From assembly GCA_016800925.1 (NCBI GenBank), contig JABCPU010000139.1, forward strand, positions 93,279-157,278: 64,000 nt of DNA. The letters run 5' to 3'. Below the pieces are notes generated by a model that worked only from the letters and a program-made list of their open reading frames with translations, did not search any database and was not told the DNA's origin. Source of the stretch: Suillus spraguei (Eukaryota; Basidiomycota; Agaricomycetes; Boletales; Suillaceae). This document shows, piece after piece, positions 1-11,251 of this stretch (positions are counted from its first letter, which is position 1; each line of letters starts with the position of its first letter). The translations under genes and the position numbers were made by a program.

Positions 1-111
1 ACCGCGCTTACGCTCATGGATGAGGATAAGCGGCTACAGCGAGGCAGGGCTCGGAACGTGATTGATGTGATCAGTGATGATGAATACCTGATGGCAAGCG
101 ATGAAGAGTAG
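1..111 (+). CDS. 3' end of an unknown protein-coding gene (partial)
   Basis: The first 36 codons of the window read openly to a TAG at 109-111. The tail is strongly acidic and contains VIDVISDDE, a hydrophobic core followed by acidic residues, which has the form of a SUMO-interacting motif. The gene continues to the left of the window, so its family cannot be named. It points toward the minus-strand helicase relic that follows. That it is coding is inferred from the clean frame, the acidic composition and the stop; a chance open frame of this length cannot be excluded. Confidence 0.4.
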   Translation, partial: TALTLMDEDKRLQRGRARNVIDVISDDEYLMASDEE

Positions 112-199
112 CTCAGCATGCTTTGTCGTGTCCTTTCCTTATTTTTGACAGCATCATTTTTTGAATTGTATACCACAAAACGTGACTCCGTTAATATCG

Positions 200-900
200 A
201 TCGAGGATCTAGTTGATGATCTGTATTGGCATGAAACTTGGCTGTTTCAGACTCGATGGTGATACCACGGCATCACCGGACTTCGAAACCATAGTCACGG
301 ACTTAATACTACTTGCGGGGCCGCCTCGACTTTGATACGTCGTCCATCTTATGGAAGCACTAGGGAATTTTCTTTGCATAATCCTCATGCTATACACCAA
401 TACCATGCCAGAGACAGCGAATCGTTACTCTCAGTCGAAATTGATTCAATATTCAACTCTCCACCCAGATCTAAAGGGCAGAAAGTTAACTTCCGGTTAG
501 CCAACTCGGAAGCCTGAAGCATGACATGGCGAGCTGATCGGATAGTTGAATAAGAAGATCAAGAAGGCCAACAACAAGATTCACAAAATGGTTTCTACTG
601 GATGATGTAAACTTGCGGTTTGGGAGGTTCCTGCCAACAAGAGAGTGAGTGCGACACTGGGACCGAATGCCCGGCCGTTACACCTGCTATACTTTGGCAT
701 GTTCTGCAGCATTTTGGACTTCAGAAACGATTAGGGTCTGTTGTGTTAGGCTGCTAATCAGGAAGCTGACAGCGTGCAGTTGAGATGGGCTACAGTGTGG
801 TAAGTCATACTTAGTTTGGAGTCGTTCATTGAACCCATTATCCACTCGTGCTCTCTCTCTCTCGCATGCAAGTATTGATCATGGAAATATGTACTGTACA
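200..900. repeat. Segmental duplication: 3' flank of helicase relic, matches 50540-51203
   Basis: This non-coding stretch is a diverged copy of the sequence at about 50540-51203, in the same order and orientation. Shared blocks include the one around 530-650 (matching about 850-950 beyond 50 kb) and the one around 870-900. It joins directly to the relic helicase gene just as the 50.5-51.2 kb block joins the third helicase gene, so both were duplicated together. The solo LTR that interrupts the right-hand copy at 51204-51887 is absent here. I see no conserved ORF in it. Confidence 0.8.
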
Positions 901-936
901 ATATATTTGATACACGCGGTCTCAACTCTGCACAAC

Positions 937-2421
937 CTAAGTAGAATCAATATCCTTGACATTGAGAATAGGTCTCTCTTTCTTCTTTTGTGTGGGAACC
1001 TTATTCAAAACAATGCCCTTATAGGTCATTTGAAACTCGGATTGCACATCTTGCATGAGTTCCTTGACCTCCAGAGCGCCACACTTGAGTGCGTCAATAC
1101 GGTCATGGGCATGATGAGTCTGTGAGGAAGGCTCTAACTGCTTGCGCAATTTCGATCCCTTCTTGAGGAGCGCGTTGCAAACAAGACAGGATTAGCTATC
1201 GTACGTTGCTGAGTAAGTGAGGACGGACACTTCTCTGCCTGCCCAGCTCCTCAAATTTTTCATGAGACTCCTTGTTGAGAAGTCCTCTCGTCTTCGCTTT
1301 GGCAGCACGAGTCAGAGCAATGCCTCGTTCCAGGCACACCAGAAGGTAAGGAAGGAAAAGGAAGTTGTAATAACCTGAACGCCATTCAGAGGACTGCATC
1401 TCCTTCAGGCATGGTCGCATCGATTTCGGCATTCACTGCACGACTCGAGACGTCCAACATAATGGCGGTATGCGTTCTGTAATATTGCGAGTCACCCTTT
1501 CTTCCACTACTGACGGTCTGTTAGAGCGTTGCGAATCGGCGAGATCAGGTGCAAGCGACGTCACCGCCTCGTCTGATCTCTCCAATGCATCATGGGTTTC
1601 GGCGTCAGTGTCCGCCCTGACATCTTCCTCACTTTCTTCTTCTCCTTCAAACTCTTGAGGTTGCGGTTTCGTTATCTCTTTCTCGTTGTGTTGTATAACC
1701 TCCAGTCGGTCCTTGGGATGTCCTGAGCGAGGTACAAAGACAAGGACCTCCACTCTCAGAGTATTTTCTGTACGATCACTGCATACGACGAAAGAAGATG
1801 GGGGATCTCGATGATCTTCTCGTATACGAGCCGTCGGACTATATAGACTCAGGTACGTTGGTTCAATGTTTTATGGAGAAGATGCACCAGATCGCTCACC
1901 CCTTTGTTGTTGTCGAAAGCCAGGAGAGCTCGTAGGTAACCGTCTGAGGGTGGCACCCGTTTGGAGTCAGAACGATGGGAAAACAGAGGTAGTTTGCGCG
2001 ATCGAGGACTCCTTCAGGGCAGGTCAGTGCATGTTCGGAGCCTTTGATGATCCCTGTAGGTATATTCATGAACTGGGGGTGTCAATATAATGTAAATTAG
2101 TACTCATCCATAAATCGCTGAAAACCAATAGCGGGTCTGGCGGGATAGCGTCTCAGTATCGTCAACATTGAAGAAAAGTCCTGCGCTGTCTCTCGGTTTG
2201 AGGGCGTCCTTGCTCAAGATCTGAAGATATCTGCCACCATCTTCGCCAGCTACATGAACGATTAGCTTAGGACACGCACTCGATCGAGAGTCACAAAAGA
2301 GGAAAGTGCTTGTCCACAAGTCCACTGTATTCCATGGGTTGCACTCGACGAATCTTCTGTGGCGACTGGTGCCATCCCTTGAGATTTCGACCGCCAGAGA
2401 TTCGACTGACAAGGTTTAAGT
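937..2421 (-). pseudogene. TRANK1-like UvrD helicase, internally deleted relic (copy 1)
   Basis: Minus-strand remnant of the large helicase gene seen intact in size at 41984-50400 and 51925-60240. The C-terminal part (937-1965) is homologous to 51925-53010 and includes the acidic linker, the IQ-motif region (damaged by small deletions) and the tail ending at 937. Then sequence jumps: about 1970 continues at the equivalent of 57255, about 2330 at 58118, about 2355 at 59800 and about 2417 at 60230. Walker A, DEAQD, NYRSH and the motif V and VI segments are all missing, as is the RelE-like module, so it cannot encode a helicase. It is closer to the 52-60 kb copy than to the 42-50 kb copy, and it keeps that copy's upstream flank (2421-2690). 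That it arose by duplication followed by deletions is inferred. Confidence 0.85.
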
Positions 2422-2690
2422 GTCAAGAGGTACAAAGAAATGCCTCGCACGGTAATTTCCACAATGAGGCTATTCTCACATTGTCACTTTGCCTGAATTT
2501 CCAAACAGGTCGAGGCGCAAACAGTGCTCCCAAAACTATAGGCGACCTGAAGCTGTATATGTATATGAACGATAAACTTGGACCCTCGAATGATGTTAGA
2601 TTGTGACAAGGACTTGACTTTATGTACATGGAAGAGGCACTGCAACTAGGTAGTGATAAGTTGAGAAGTCTGAATGGTGACAAAAACGTT
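2421..2690. repeat. Duplicated upstream (promoter) flank, matches 60230-60510
   Basis: About 270 bp that align with 60230-60510 upstream of the third helicase gene. The blocks around 2510-2610 and 60310-60420 are nearly identical. This is the presumed promoter and 5' leader of the gene family. From 2690 to about 3560 I see no gene, RNA or repeat I can support. Confidence 0.75.
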
Positions 2691-3559
2691 GACTCCCGGA
2701 GCGTATTAGAATGGTAGTTCGCGCAGGCAAATATGGACGATGGTCGACTTCAAAAGGAACGCATTGCAGTACTGACTTTCCAGCTGCGAGTCTGCGACCT
2801 GCGATACATTGAAGCTAAGATTCAAGATCTTGAGAGGTGATTAGAAAAAGTATGACACCCGTAAGGGCTTTGAAGATGGCATGCGGGGTTTTCATAGATC
2901 TAATTACGGCCATCAAGTAAGGTTCTAAAGCAGTATGATACGTTGCAATTCGTATCGATACTAAATACAAGAGCGACGTGGAGGAATAATGGGCGATGAC
3001 TTTCAGTATCTATATAAAATCGAGACCTATGACCCTCCAGCTTCAATGAGATGATGTTCCTGTGTGCACAGGTCAGGCCTTTTAACGTAATGATCATTGA
3101 AAGTCAGCATACCTTTGCAATTTTCTGCCCTCCGGATAAAACGACGAGGCAAGACTGTAGACCCTTCAAACACCACTGCCGTTCGAGCCAAGCGAGGAGA
3201 TACCGATTCCAGCATGACTTGAACATGTGTTCAAGCGCGTCATTCCATGCTGTAGAGATTCGGACGGCCCAATTTTGGCATGCATACATAAGAGCATCGG
3301 AGTTTGATTGACTTTGCTCCCGTGCTCCAGTTGCGAAAATTGTAAACGCAGTCATAGCACCTGGATGACCTCAATGTCTGGAAAATCTTGTGATGATGTG
3401 GAGGTAGAATGATCCTGGGGCCTTAATGCTGGGAGCATCAAGAAATCTGGCTCTTAAACTCCTGGATTGCTTGAAAAGCTGGTGGCGCTAAATGCAATTG
3501 TGGCACTGGGATCATTACCTACTTGCTGATTGTTTCCAACGTGTTCGAGAAGTCTTCCA

Positions 3560-4615
3560 TTGTCACCCAGACAGACGCTGCAGGGGTCAACTGCCATGCT
3601 TGACCGTGGGGAGTCTGTAGCCAACCTTGTCCGCTCTGGGTCTTCAGCCACTCTCGTCCGCCAATGGTCTACAACTACTCTTGTCCACTCTCTGTCTGCA
3701 GCCATTCTTGGCTACGCCTAGTCTGCAATCCACCTGGGGTCCGCAGCCACTCTCACGCACTGGGAGTATGCAGCCATTCTCGCCCTCCAAGGGTTAGGAG
3801 CCAATCTTGTGCGCTCTGGATCAGTAACCACTCTTGCCATTGTGGGTCAGTAGCCACTCTCGCCCATGAAAGGTGTATAGCCACGCATACCCGATCGGAG
3901 TTTGCATGTCACCCTGCCACTCTCTGCCGCCCTGTGTTCGCAGCCATTCCTTCCCACTCTGTCTCCAGCCACTCTCGCCTACTCTTGGTGTCCAGCCACT
4001 TTCGCCCGCTATCAGTGTCTAGCCACTTTCGTGCGCTCTTGATGTCCAGCCACGCCCACCCTCTCTCGACGTCTAGCCACTTTCGCCCGCTTTCGGTGTC
4101 CAGCTACTTTCGCCCACTCTCAGTGTTCAGCCACCATAGTCCAGTCCAGGTGTCTAGCCACTCTCGCCCGGTCCAGCTGTCCAGCCATTCTCGTCCGCTC
4201 CAGGTGTCCAGCCACTTGCGCCTGGTCTCGGTCTCCAGCCACTTTTGCCCGCTGTCGGCGTCCAGCCACCTTCGTCCGATGTCGGTGTCCAGCCAGTTTT
4301 CCCCGCTCTTGGTGTCTAGCCACTGTCGCCCGCTCTCGCTGTCCAGCCACTGTCGTCCACTCTGGGTGTCCAGCCACTGTTGCCCGCTCTAGCTATCCAG
4401 CCACTGTCGTCCACTCTGGGTGTCCAGCCACTGTTGCCCGCTCTAGCTATCCAGCCCCCTTTCCCCGCTCTGGGTATCCAGCCACTCTGGCCCTCTCTGG
4501 GTATTGAGCCACTTTCGCCCACACTGAGCGTGCAGCCACCATTGTCCGCTCTGGGTGTTCAGCCACTCTCGTCCGCTCTGGGTGTCCAACCACTCTTGCT
4601 CGCTCTGGTCGTACA
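3560..4615. repeat. 27-bp minisatellite, roughly 38 units
   Basis: Tandem array with a unit close to GTCCAGCCACTTTCGCCCG plus 8 more bases. Successive CCAGCCAC cores are spaced exactly 27 nt through about 3950-4600, with more degenerate units to the left. Because 27 is divisible by 3, long open frames run through it on both strands (a nine-residue repeat such as VSSHFRPLS). There is no start context, no codon conservation beyond the repeat and no flanking exon, so I do not call a protein. From 4616 to 4855 nothing further is seen. Confidence 0.9.
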
Positions 4616-4855
4616 GGTTAGTGGTTAGCGGTTAGCAGTTAGTTAAGATTCGCTAGAATTATATTATGTCTTTGAAAATTTTGATGATAGGTAAACTAGG
4701 TTACAGTTTGGTGTACTGATAGTTACAATAGTTAATGCATTACATCTGTCTTGTAACTATCATTAATCAAAGCATCATAATGACAGGGTAGCCTGGCTAC
4801 CTTCCATGCACTGATGTCTGCAAAACGATGCTTCGTATACTTTGGCAATTCCATA

Positions 4856-6343
4856 TTAGTTGCTGGTGTCTGAAGTCAACCGGGTTCGGGCAAAACCGAC
4901 GCGGGGCTTGCTGCCGCCATCGAACACAGTGTAGAACCGCTGGAGGAATACGTAGCCATTAATAAAGTCAAGCCCTGAGCCAGTGGGCGATGTAAGGGCT
5001 TTAACGATGAGAAATATATCATCATTACCGCCACCGCCACCAAGCCTGTAGTTGAGAGAACGAGGCCAAATTTGCGCATTAGGGATGAATTTGTATTTGT
5101 CCTGTGCAAATGGTCAACAAGGGATGCGAGGGCCGACAGAATTGACGTACCGAGCCAATATGGAAGTACAAGCTACGTAGGGCATTGTATTGGTAAAGGG
5201 AAATCTGGAGAAGACCAACCGCCGCATTCATGGTACCGCCGGTTGCAGCCTCGTACTTCTCAAAGGCATCTATCGAACGCTGATGAGATCATTGTTACTC
5301 GCCGCACTCCAAATACACACCAGAGGCGATGTGGAGAAAGGTGCAACCACAATTCACGATACCAGCGGTGTGTTCCAAGATAACTGTATCTCCGTAGGTG
5401 ATCCCCTGATCGATACCCCAAAACCGCGACGAGAGGGGGGTGTCGGTAACATAACTAAAACAAAACAATTGCTATCAGTCTGGATTGATCCAGAGGCTAA
5501 GGTGCCTTACGCGTATCTAATTGCGCCGGTGTACCTCTCACGGTTGGCTACACCAAAGGAAATCTCTCCATGGCCAAGCCGGACTGAACCTTCACCGACG
5601 GGCTGGAAAAAGATACCAACAACGGGGTGAAGAATGGTGCCTCTTTGAACCAGGTAGTCAGTGACAGTCGGGAGTATATCTTCTGGCGAATTTAGGATGC
5701 CGCGTGTCAAGTCTCTAGGCCCGATGGCAAGGACACCGTCATAAAAAAAGCCCCGCGAAGTAAAAGCAACACCGAATTGCATCTCGTTGATGGAGAGCTC
5801 ATCAGTACCAAAACTCATTGAATCTCTGAATAAAGTTCCTATAGATACTAATCGTAGGTATTTCCAACTTATGATATTGTTGTATGCCATACCTTCGAAG
5901 GAGCCATAACCATAATCGACCCCTATATGATATCCAGTGTTGACACCGGTCCTGCTCAAGTACGGATTTTTGGCGCCAACCCATGTGATCGAGCTAGTGC
6001 TGTCGACAATCAACTGGTCTTCAATAATTCATTAGCAACTGCATGTTTTCTCAGTGTTGAACTTACAGATTTTGGTGGGATTGCCAATGCCAACTGATAC
6101 GGTGTAGCCCCAATGAAAGCTTTCCAAAGGGACAGGCAAAGGGCCAGGCTGACCACGTCGGCCATGCGTGCTGTATTCCGTCAAGGCCGCAACGAGAGCT
6201 TCATCATGCCGCAAGAGGTCAGTAACATTGGAGAATGTTGGCCTCCTGGTCATGGGGAGCGTGATGGGGGAATTGCGAACTTCAATGGGAGATCCCATGA
6301 CTGACAAAGCCAGGAGTGCTGACAAGGATGCAACGGAGAACAT
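4856..6343 (-). CDS. Secreted pepsin-like (A1) aspartic protease homologue, catalytic motifs degenerate
   Basis: The start at 6341-6343 gives a signal peptide (MFSVASLSALLALSVMGSP), then a propeptide-like region and the core of the basidiomycete polyporopepsin type: YTVSVGIGNPT, IVDSTSSITWVGA, VLAIGPRDL, GIVNCGC and GSGLDFINGYVFLQRFYTVFD, ending RVGFAR...TSN at 4856. Intron 1 is 6019-6066 (48 nt, GTAAGT). A later intron near 5290-5340 joins codons to give ASDAFEKYEAATGG as in the family; other introns lie between. The first catalytic motif is Asp-Ser-Thr instead of Asp-Thr-Gly (6002-6004 onward). The second is Asn-Cys-Gly instead of Asp-Thr-Gly (Asn codon at 5352-5354). Family members need both aspartates, so loss of activity is inferred. 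It may be a pseudogene or a non-enzymatic paralogue; the rest of the frame is well preserved once introns are allowed. Confidence 0.85.
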
Positions 6344-6377
6344 GATTTACTGGAGAGTCATATCATACTCGGTGGCC

Positions 6378-6392
6378 CACTATATATGTGAT
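6378..6392 (-). promoter_or_regulatory. TATA-like box of the aspartic protease homologue
   Basis: On the minus strand a CATATATAG sequence lies about 40 nt upstream of the ATG at 6343. The spacing suits a short 5' leader. The assignment rests on position and sequence only. From about 6400 to 7260 I see no gene or repeat I can support. Confidence 0.4.
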
Positions 6393-7262
6393 AGCAAACG
6401 CGATGGGAATGTTGAGCACTTAGCCACGTCAGTCCCCCTCGAAAAAGTGATGACAAGATAGTTGCGATGCGAGTCATCCCGCGTGCAAGGATATAATTTT
6501 CCGATAAAATGTGGCAAGAGATGGTTTGCTTTTGATCCTGGCATGTTCAATTTCTAAATCTCAGTGTTGTCAGGTGTCAGTCAGTCTTGACCAAAAATAG
6601 TCAGTCAGCATAGTCCTGGGAAGTATCAACGTTGCAACTTGAACCCCAGTGAGAACTCGGATACTACTTACTCGACCTTACTGATCTGCGTTCTGGACCT
6701 CATGTGTAAGTTGTCTATTGTGCGCAATTGCGCTGGCCCCATATTGTTGTTGACAGCCTCCTCTCCCCGCTCATGTGGACAAGAGGCCTGATGGTCTCTC
6801 AGGAACGTAAATAGTGGTAGTCAGAGTGAACGATTATGGAGCGATTCTGCGTGCGATTATGAGACGATTCAAAATTCGATAATCGTGTGAAAATCGCTGC
6901 TTACTTTGAACACCCCAGTGTGAGAACGGATTTTCAATGCGATTCTCGTTGGATTCATGAACTTATCTATGTGTGCTAAGTACTACCTTGTCGGAAATTT
7001 CCTAGAGCCATTGCAATCACTGCGGAAACGAGAATTTGATCAGGTCTGGACAGGGTGCGAAAAGACGACATAACCAGTATGTAATCAGAGGTGGAAAATC
7101 ATGCAAATCCCGAGGTGACAGAGCAGTGGGAAGTACCTGTTTCTGGTTCTAACGCAACGTAGGATCACTGGTTCTTACAGAGTCTGAATCTGTAATTCTA
7201 GTGCTATTCTGACAACTGAATTATATCTGGTTTGTAGTGTCCACATGTCTGATTTCAGTCTT

Positions 7263-7404
7263 AATACCATCATCATCAGCAAAACACTTATGTACTATAC
7301 AGGGAAGTCCCCCTATGTACAATGCTGTGCAGTGCTGTGCAGTGCTGCACAGCACTGGAGATAGGGGGACCTCACATTTGGGTTTTGCTGATGATGATTG
7401 TATT
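7263..7404. repeat. 142-bp foldback element (hairpin, MITE-like)
   Basis: Arms of 23 nt at 7263-7285 and 7382-7404 are reverse complements with one mismatch (core CATCATCAGCAAAAC). Pairing resumes inside the arms (AGTCCCCCTAT against ATAGGGGGACCT), and the centre is a GTGCAGTGCT repeat that can itself pair. The whole could fold into one long stem. It could be a small non-autonomous transposon or a hairpin RNA locus; no clear target duplication is seen. Confidence 0.7.
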
Positions 7405-7447
7405 GGATTAGCATCTGAATTCAAATACAAAGCTATCATATGACTAT

Positions 7448-7825
7448 ATGCTCTCCTATGGATCTGCCCCACTCCCGGATGCTTTTAGTCGTTGCTCCTC
7501 TTGTTCCCTGCCTCTCACCACCATGATGTACAGCTCCCATTTCAACTTTCTAGAAGACAGGAAGTGCATGCCACATAACACATGTGTGATATTGAAACAC
7601 ACACCTTCTGACAAGGCAATGAGAAAGGTTTGGTTTAGCTATTCACCTGAGATGATAACACCACATACTGTGTGGGGGCAAAATATGACTTTGTTGGGTT
7701 GGGCCATTGCAGAGAAACTCATTCTGGAGTTGTCAAGGTCAAAAGAAACAGTGAACATTTCAACAGACAACATAAGTTACACACTGTATAAGAGTGGGCC
7801 GTCGCCAGAGCACCACCAGCATTGA
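7448..7825 (+). CDS. Open frame of unknown function, weakly supported
   Basis: A 125-codon open frame starting at 7448. The product has no signal peptide, membrane segment or motif that I recognise. Codon use is unremarkable and the frame overlaps nothing else. It lies between the foldback element and an LTR remnant, in a repeat-rich area, so it may be a transposon fragment or chance. No function is offered. Confidence 0.2.
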   Translation: MLSYGSAPLPDAFSRCSSCSLPLTTMMYSSHFNFLEDRKCMPHNTCVILKHTPSDKAMRKVWFSYSPEMITPHTVWGQNMTLLGWAIAEKLILELSRSKETVNISTDNISYTLYKSGPSPEHHQH

Positions 7826-7950
7826 AATCATGCACTTGCTCATTGTTCAACAGTGACAAGCAGCCAACATCATGCAAGTGAGCCAAAAGACAAGAACATG
7901 GGAAATGAAATCACTAGCCAGACAATACCCAGACTTCAATGTCACCTTAT

Positions 7951-8262
7951 TGTTACAGTTGTACATGCCCCTATTCATTTTTCTCCTTTACTTTGTATAT
8001 CACATAACTTGTTCACTTGTTTCATAACTGGTCTAGTATTCATGTGTACTATACATGCCTTCCTTCCTTAGGAAATGCACTTATTTTCCCACGGTTGCTT
8101 GGTCTGTGCACACATCTTTACCTATATAAGCACAGTGTACTTGTAGTAGATTCCTTACTTTAATCTTACTGGGTTTTACCTGGATCTCCTTTGCTAAAGG
8201 CCTCCAACTTTTTGTTGTCTGAATCATCTCTAAGCCTAAGCAATCCTTACACAGCCAAACAT
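7951..8262 (+). mobile_element. LTR3-family remnant, 3' truncated
   Basis: It begins TGTTACAGTTGTACATGCCC and runs parallel to the 5' LTR of element II (20541-20956) through the shared TATATAAGCACAGTGTA segment and the TTTTACCTGGA and GTTGTCTGAATC blocks. Similarity stops near 8262, before the conserved TTCATAACA end. It is therefore a truncated solo LTR. From 8263 to about 8929 I see nothing I can support. Confidence 0.75.
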
Positions 8263-8929
8263 GGATTCTGCTTTACCTAACATTTTGACGGAAGTTCAAT
8301 TGTGTACCTCAGTCTGGTCACAATCAAGCATGCAAGGAACCAATTAAAAATATATAGACCAATGGTCCTAGTGACATGATTTTTTGCCTGTATTAAGAAC
8401 CAGTGTTTTGAAGGGCCTAAGAAAGGTCTGGCAAACAGTGATAGCACCCGCAAGTGATGTAGACATGTCACTGTAATATTAACCTAAATGTGATGCTCAG
8501 CTTGTGAGGTCAACAAGCTGTTGCTTGAATACCTGGTGAACATCAACACTGAGGTCTAGGTGACCACTAGATCCAATGCAGATTGGTTGGTTGTTGTGAT
8601 TTCAGCTCAGTGCCAAGACCCGCTCAGTAATAGTAAGCTCAAGCATTACCATCAGTAAACTGATGAGTCCTTGATATTGTACCTGTGCGAATTGTAGAGG
8701 TGCTGCTGCTAAATATTTTCATGTATACCATAAGAAATCTGATTTGCTGCTACATAGCCTGGAGATCTACTATGACAGTGTGCAAAACAAAAACGACATG
8801 ATGCAGCAGTACTAGTACAATTTCAATTTGAGGAAAAGACACGTAGTAGTAATACATTTGGGGGGAAAACATGTAAAATGGGGTTTGAAAGACAGTCGAG
8901 AATTTGTGTGAGACACAGAATGAGACATG

Positions 8930-9399
8930 CTATGAAATCCTCCCCTTCTTGCTTGGTCCAGGTCTAGATGCATGCGAGACCTTGGACTCATCAGCAACAC
9001 GCTTGAGGAAGCTGCCATGCCATTTGCAGTAGCGATTGAATCCGGTCTGCTTCATTGCTGGCCACAGGTCCTTGGTGCACTTGTTCCAATTGAGCAGCGT
9101 CGTTGGTGGAGACCAGTCCCTCACAACCTGGAGTGAGTCGCTGGAAACAATTGAACTGATGAATTTACAATCATCAGTAAAATAGCAGTGCTTACAGGAG
9201 CGTATCATTATCTGCATGCTCAGTCTCCAGGTGGTCAACAATTGTGTCACGGACTCTTTCCAGCGTGCATCGGAACAGATTTTGAACTTTGTTGAGGGCC
9301 TGCTCGTTCTGGTTGGGGTAAAGTACCTGGTAGTGTGAATGGTCAGCATTAGTATTAGAAAAATCTAAGGGACATGTACGGCACTCACATGGTAAGCAT
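8930..9399 (-). CDS. Small hypothetical protein, spliced
   Basis: The minus-strand reading ends at a TAG at 8930-8932 after ...RPGPSKKGRIS. The 3' exon (8930-9140) encodes a Trp-rich stretch with DWSPPTTLLNWNKC and a basic tail. An intron of 56 nt (9141-9196, GTAAGC...CAG) leads to an exon at 9197-9326 with NQNEQALNKVQNLFRCTLER, and another GTGAGT...CAG intron lies at 9327-9388. A start near 9399 is possible but the first exon would be very short. I do not recognise the family. It is codirectional with the next hypothetical gene. Confidence 0.4.
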
Positions 9400-9544
9400 G
9401 ACTTCAAGATTTGAGGTTCAATGGCTTGTTAGGAGGATGGATCCAAGTGGTGATGGTGACCATTGCAGGATGGAACCATGTATGAGATTGTGATGCTAAT
9501 GCACCATTATTTGAACTTTTAAACTCCCCTATCTGAACCCCCCT

Positions 9545-10150
9545 CTAATCCAGCTCCTTCTCAATGCCCCATTCATATGTGGGTAGACTGTACTTCTCGG
9601 ATTCAACAATGTTGATGTGAGTGGCGGCCAAAACATGCTCATTCCAATCGCCAAACTTCTGCAGCTTCATGATGGCACCTTCAGAAGTTTGGGAGACAGA
9701 GACCTCGAATGGCCAGAGTGGATGGATGTTGGCATCATGTGTCTGGAACATCAAGACCATGTCTGGTACTCCGAGGCAATATTTCTGAGTCTCATCCGGA
9801 GGAGGGAGTTTTGCAGTAGTGGGCGCGTCTACCATACGTGCCATATGAATGGGTAATGAAACTTCGAAGTTGTCAAGGATGGTGATAGACTCGATGACGA
9901 TCCCCATCGCAGTGCGCAAAGGCACAAGGATCGACTCGTGGATTGGGGAAGGCAGGGTGGTGACAATTTGGTGCAGACTGGGGATGTATGACGGTCTGAA
10001 GCAAAATACAAAATCAGCTCAAATTTGGAAAAGGACGAAAAAAACACTCACTTGCGAACTAGATTATCATCAGATCCGATAGCATTCAAAACATATACAG
10101 AATCATCTTCTGTAATGTTCAAAAATACCTACCATGAAAATCAGCCTGAG
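9545..10150 (-). pseudogene. Hypothetical gene, 5' end cut off by an LTR
   Basis: The last exon (9545 to about 9997) is open and ends ...TYEWGIEKELD and stop. An intron (GTGAGTG...TTCAG, about 9998-10049) joins it in frame to an upstream exon encoding DDSVYVLNAIGSDDNLVRK, and another intron begins with GTAGGT near 10138. Further upstream the gene runs into the inverted LTR4 starting about 10171, so the start is missing. No domain is recognised. The truncation by the LTR is inferred from the position of the boundary. Confidence 0.45.
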
Positions 10151-10306
10151 ATAAGAAACACGCTGCTTCCTATAAGCGACCTAGCCAGGCGCTAAGGAAC
10201 TTGAGTGGTGTCTGCGATGGGTGCTCTATAAAGAGCGGCGGCCCATGCATATCGGTCTCCTGACCCAGAGTGTGCTAGTTGCATTGGTCAGAGGTGGGCG
10301 CTACAC

Positions 10307-11251
10307 TGTAAAGATACAACCTAACCTGGGCTGTAGATAAACTACCTCCTCAGTTAGTATGTGAGTCTTGCGCTCCGTTTAGTCTGCTTCACTTGTGAAA
10401 ACAAGAGCGTTCAACCCTAAAGGGGGATGCCTGTCAGTATGGTCAAGTTCAAGTCAAACCAATGTGCGAATGAAGCGTCGTAGTCAGCGGTAAGTTGCCA
10501 TGGTCAGCGATGATGCTGCCGGAACTAGCGTTGTATGTAGTGGTGCTACCGTGGTTGAGATAAAGTCAGTAACAGTTGCATCGAGCGAGCGATGATGAGC
10601 AGTGATATAAGCAGTAGCGGTAAGGTTGCGAGTGGTGCAAAGAAACAGTAAAGAAGACTGCAGTACTTTCAGTGGTAAAGCAGCGGGGTGTGAGAAGTTC
10701 AGTCAAAATAACAGTCAAAAGTCCAGCGGTAATGGAGAACGAGCGTTATTGATTAACGAGCGATAAGGAAACTTTAAAGACTAAGTCTACTACTGGGTAG
10801 ATCCAGAGCTAGACAATAATCCTGACCTATAGTACATGCAATGGGGTAAAATCAGGTACTGTATTGTGCAGGGTACGCGGTGCTTATATCCTAAATCATA
10901 TGTATCTGGAATACTCTAGGTGAGATCAGTAGTGCTCGAGTGTAGTAACCGCCATATGTAAACATAGCACTGCGGCATGAGGCAACATGTAATAAGACTT
11001 GCCGTGGAATCAGTGATAATGAACATAAAACAAACAACGCACCAAATGGAGCTATGTGGATGCAGCAAGGACATGGAAGGACATCGGTACATGGAACAAG
11101 GTGCGGCAGTCGGTATGGTGTGCGGTAAGTGTGGGATGCTGCCGGTAATGCTAAAGGGGTAAGACGGCCATGGACAAGTGGTAACTCCTATAGACATGAG
11201 ACAAGTGTCAAAAGATAGGGTTTTGAGCCCAGCACCAATATGTTCATTACA
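10307..11251 (+). mobile_element. Solo LTR5 copy a (945 bp)
   Basis: TGTAAAGATACAACC at the left end and TTCATTACA at the right end. It is nearly collinear with the copies at 11437-12400 and 17093-18045. Flanking 4-mers are ACAC on the left and ATGC on the right. The uninterrupted LTR4 has ACGC at this point, so both duplicates differ from it by one CpG transition. No open frame of note lies inside. Confidence 0.85.

Noticed and set aside
3664..4392. 242-residue open frame with repeated VSSHFRPLS
   Set aside because: It follows the 27-bp minisatellite exactly; equal openness on the opposite strand and no exon context make a protein unlikely.
5190..5630. 146-residue plus-strand open frame
   Set aside because: Antisense to the aspartic protease homologue, whose motifs and splice sites are on the minus strand.
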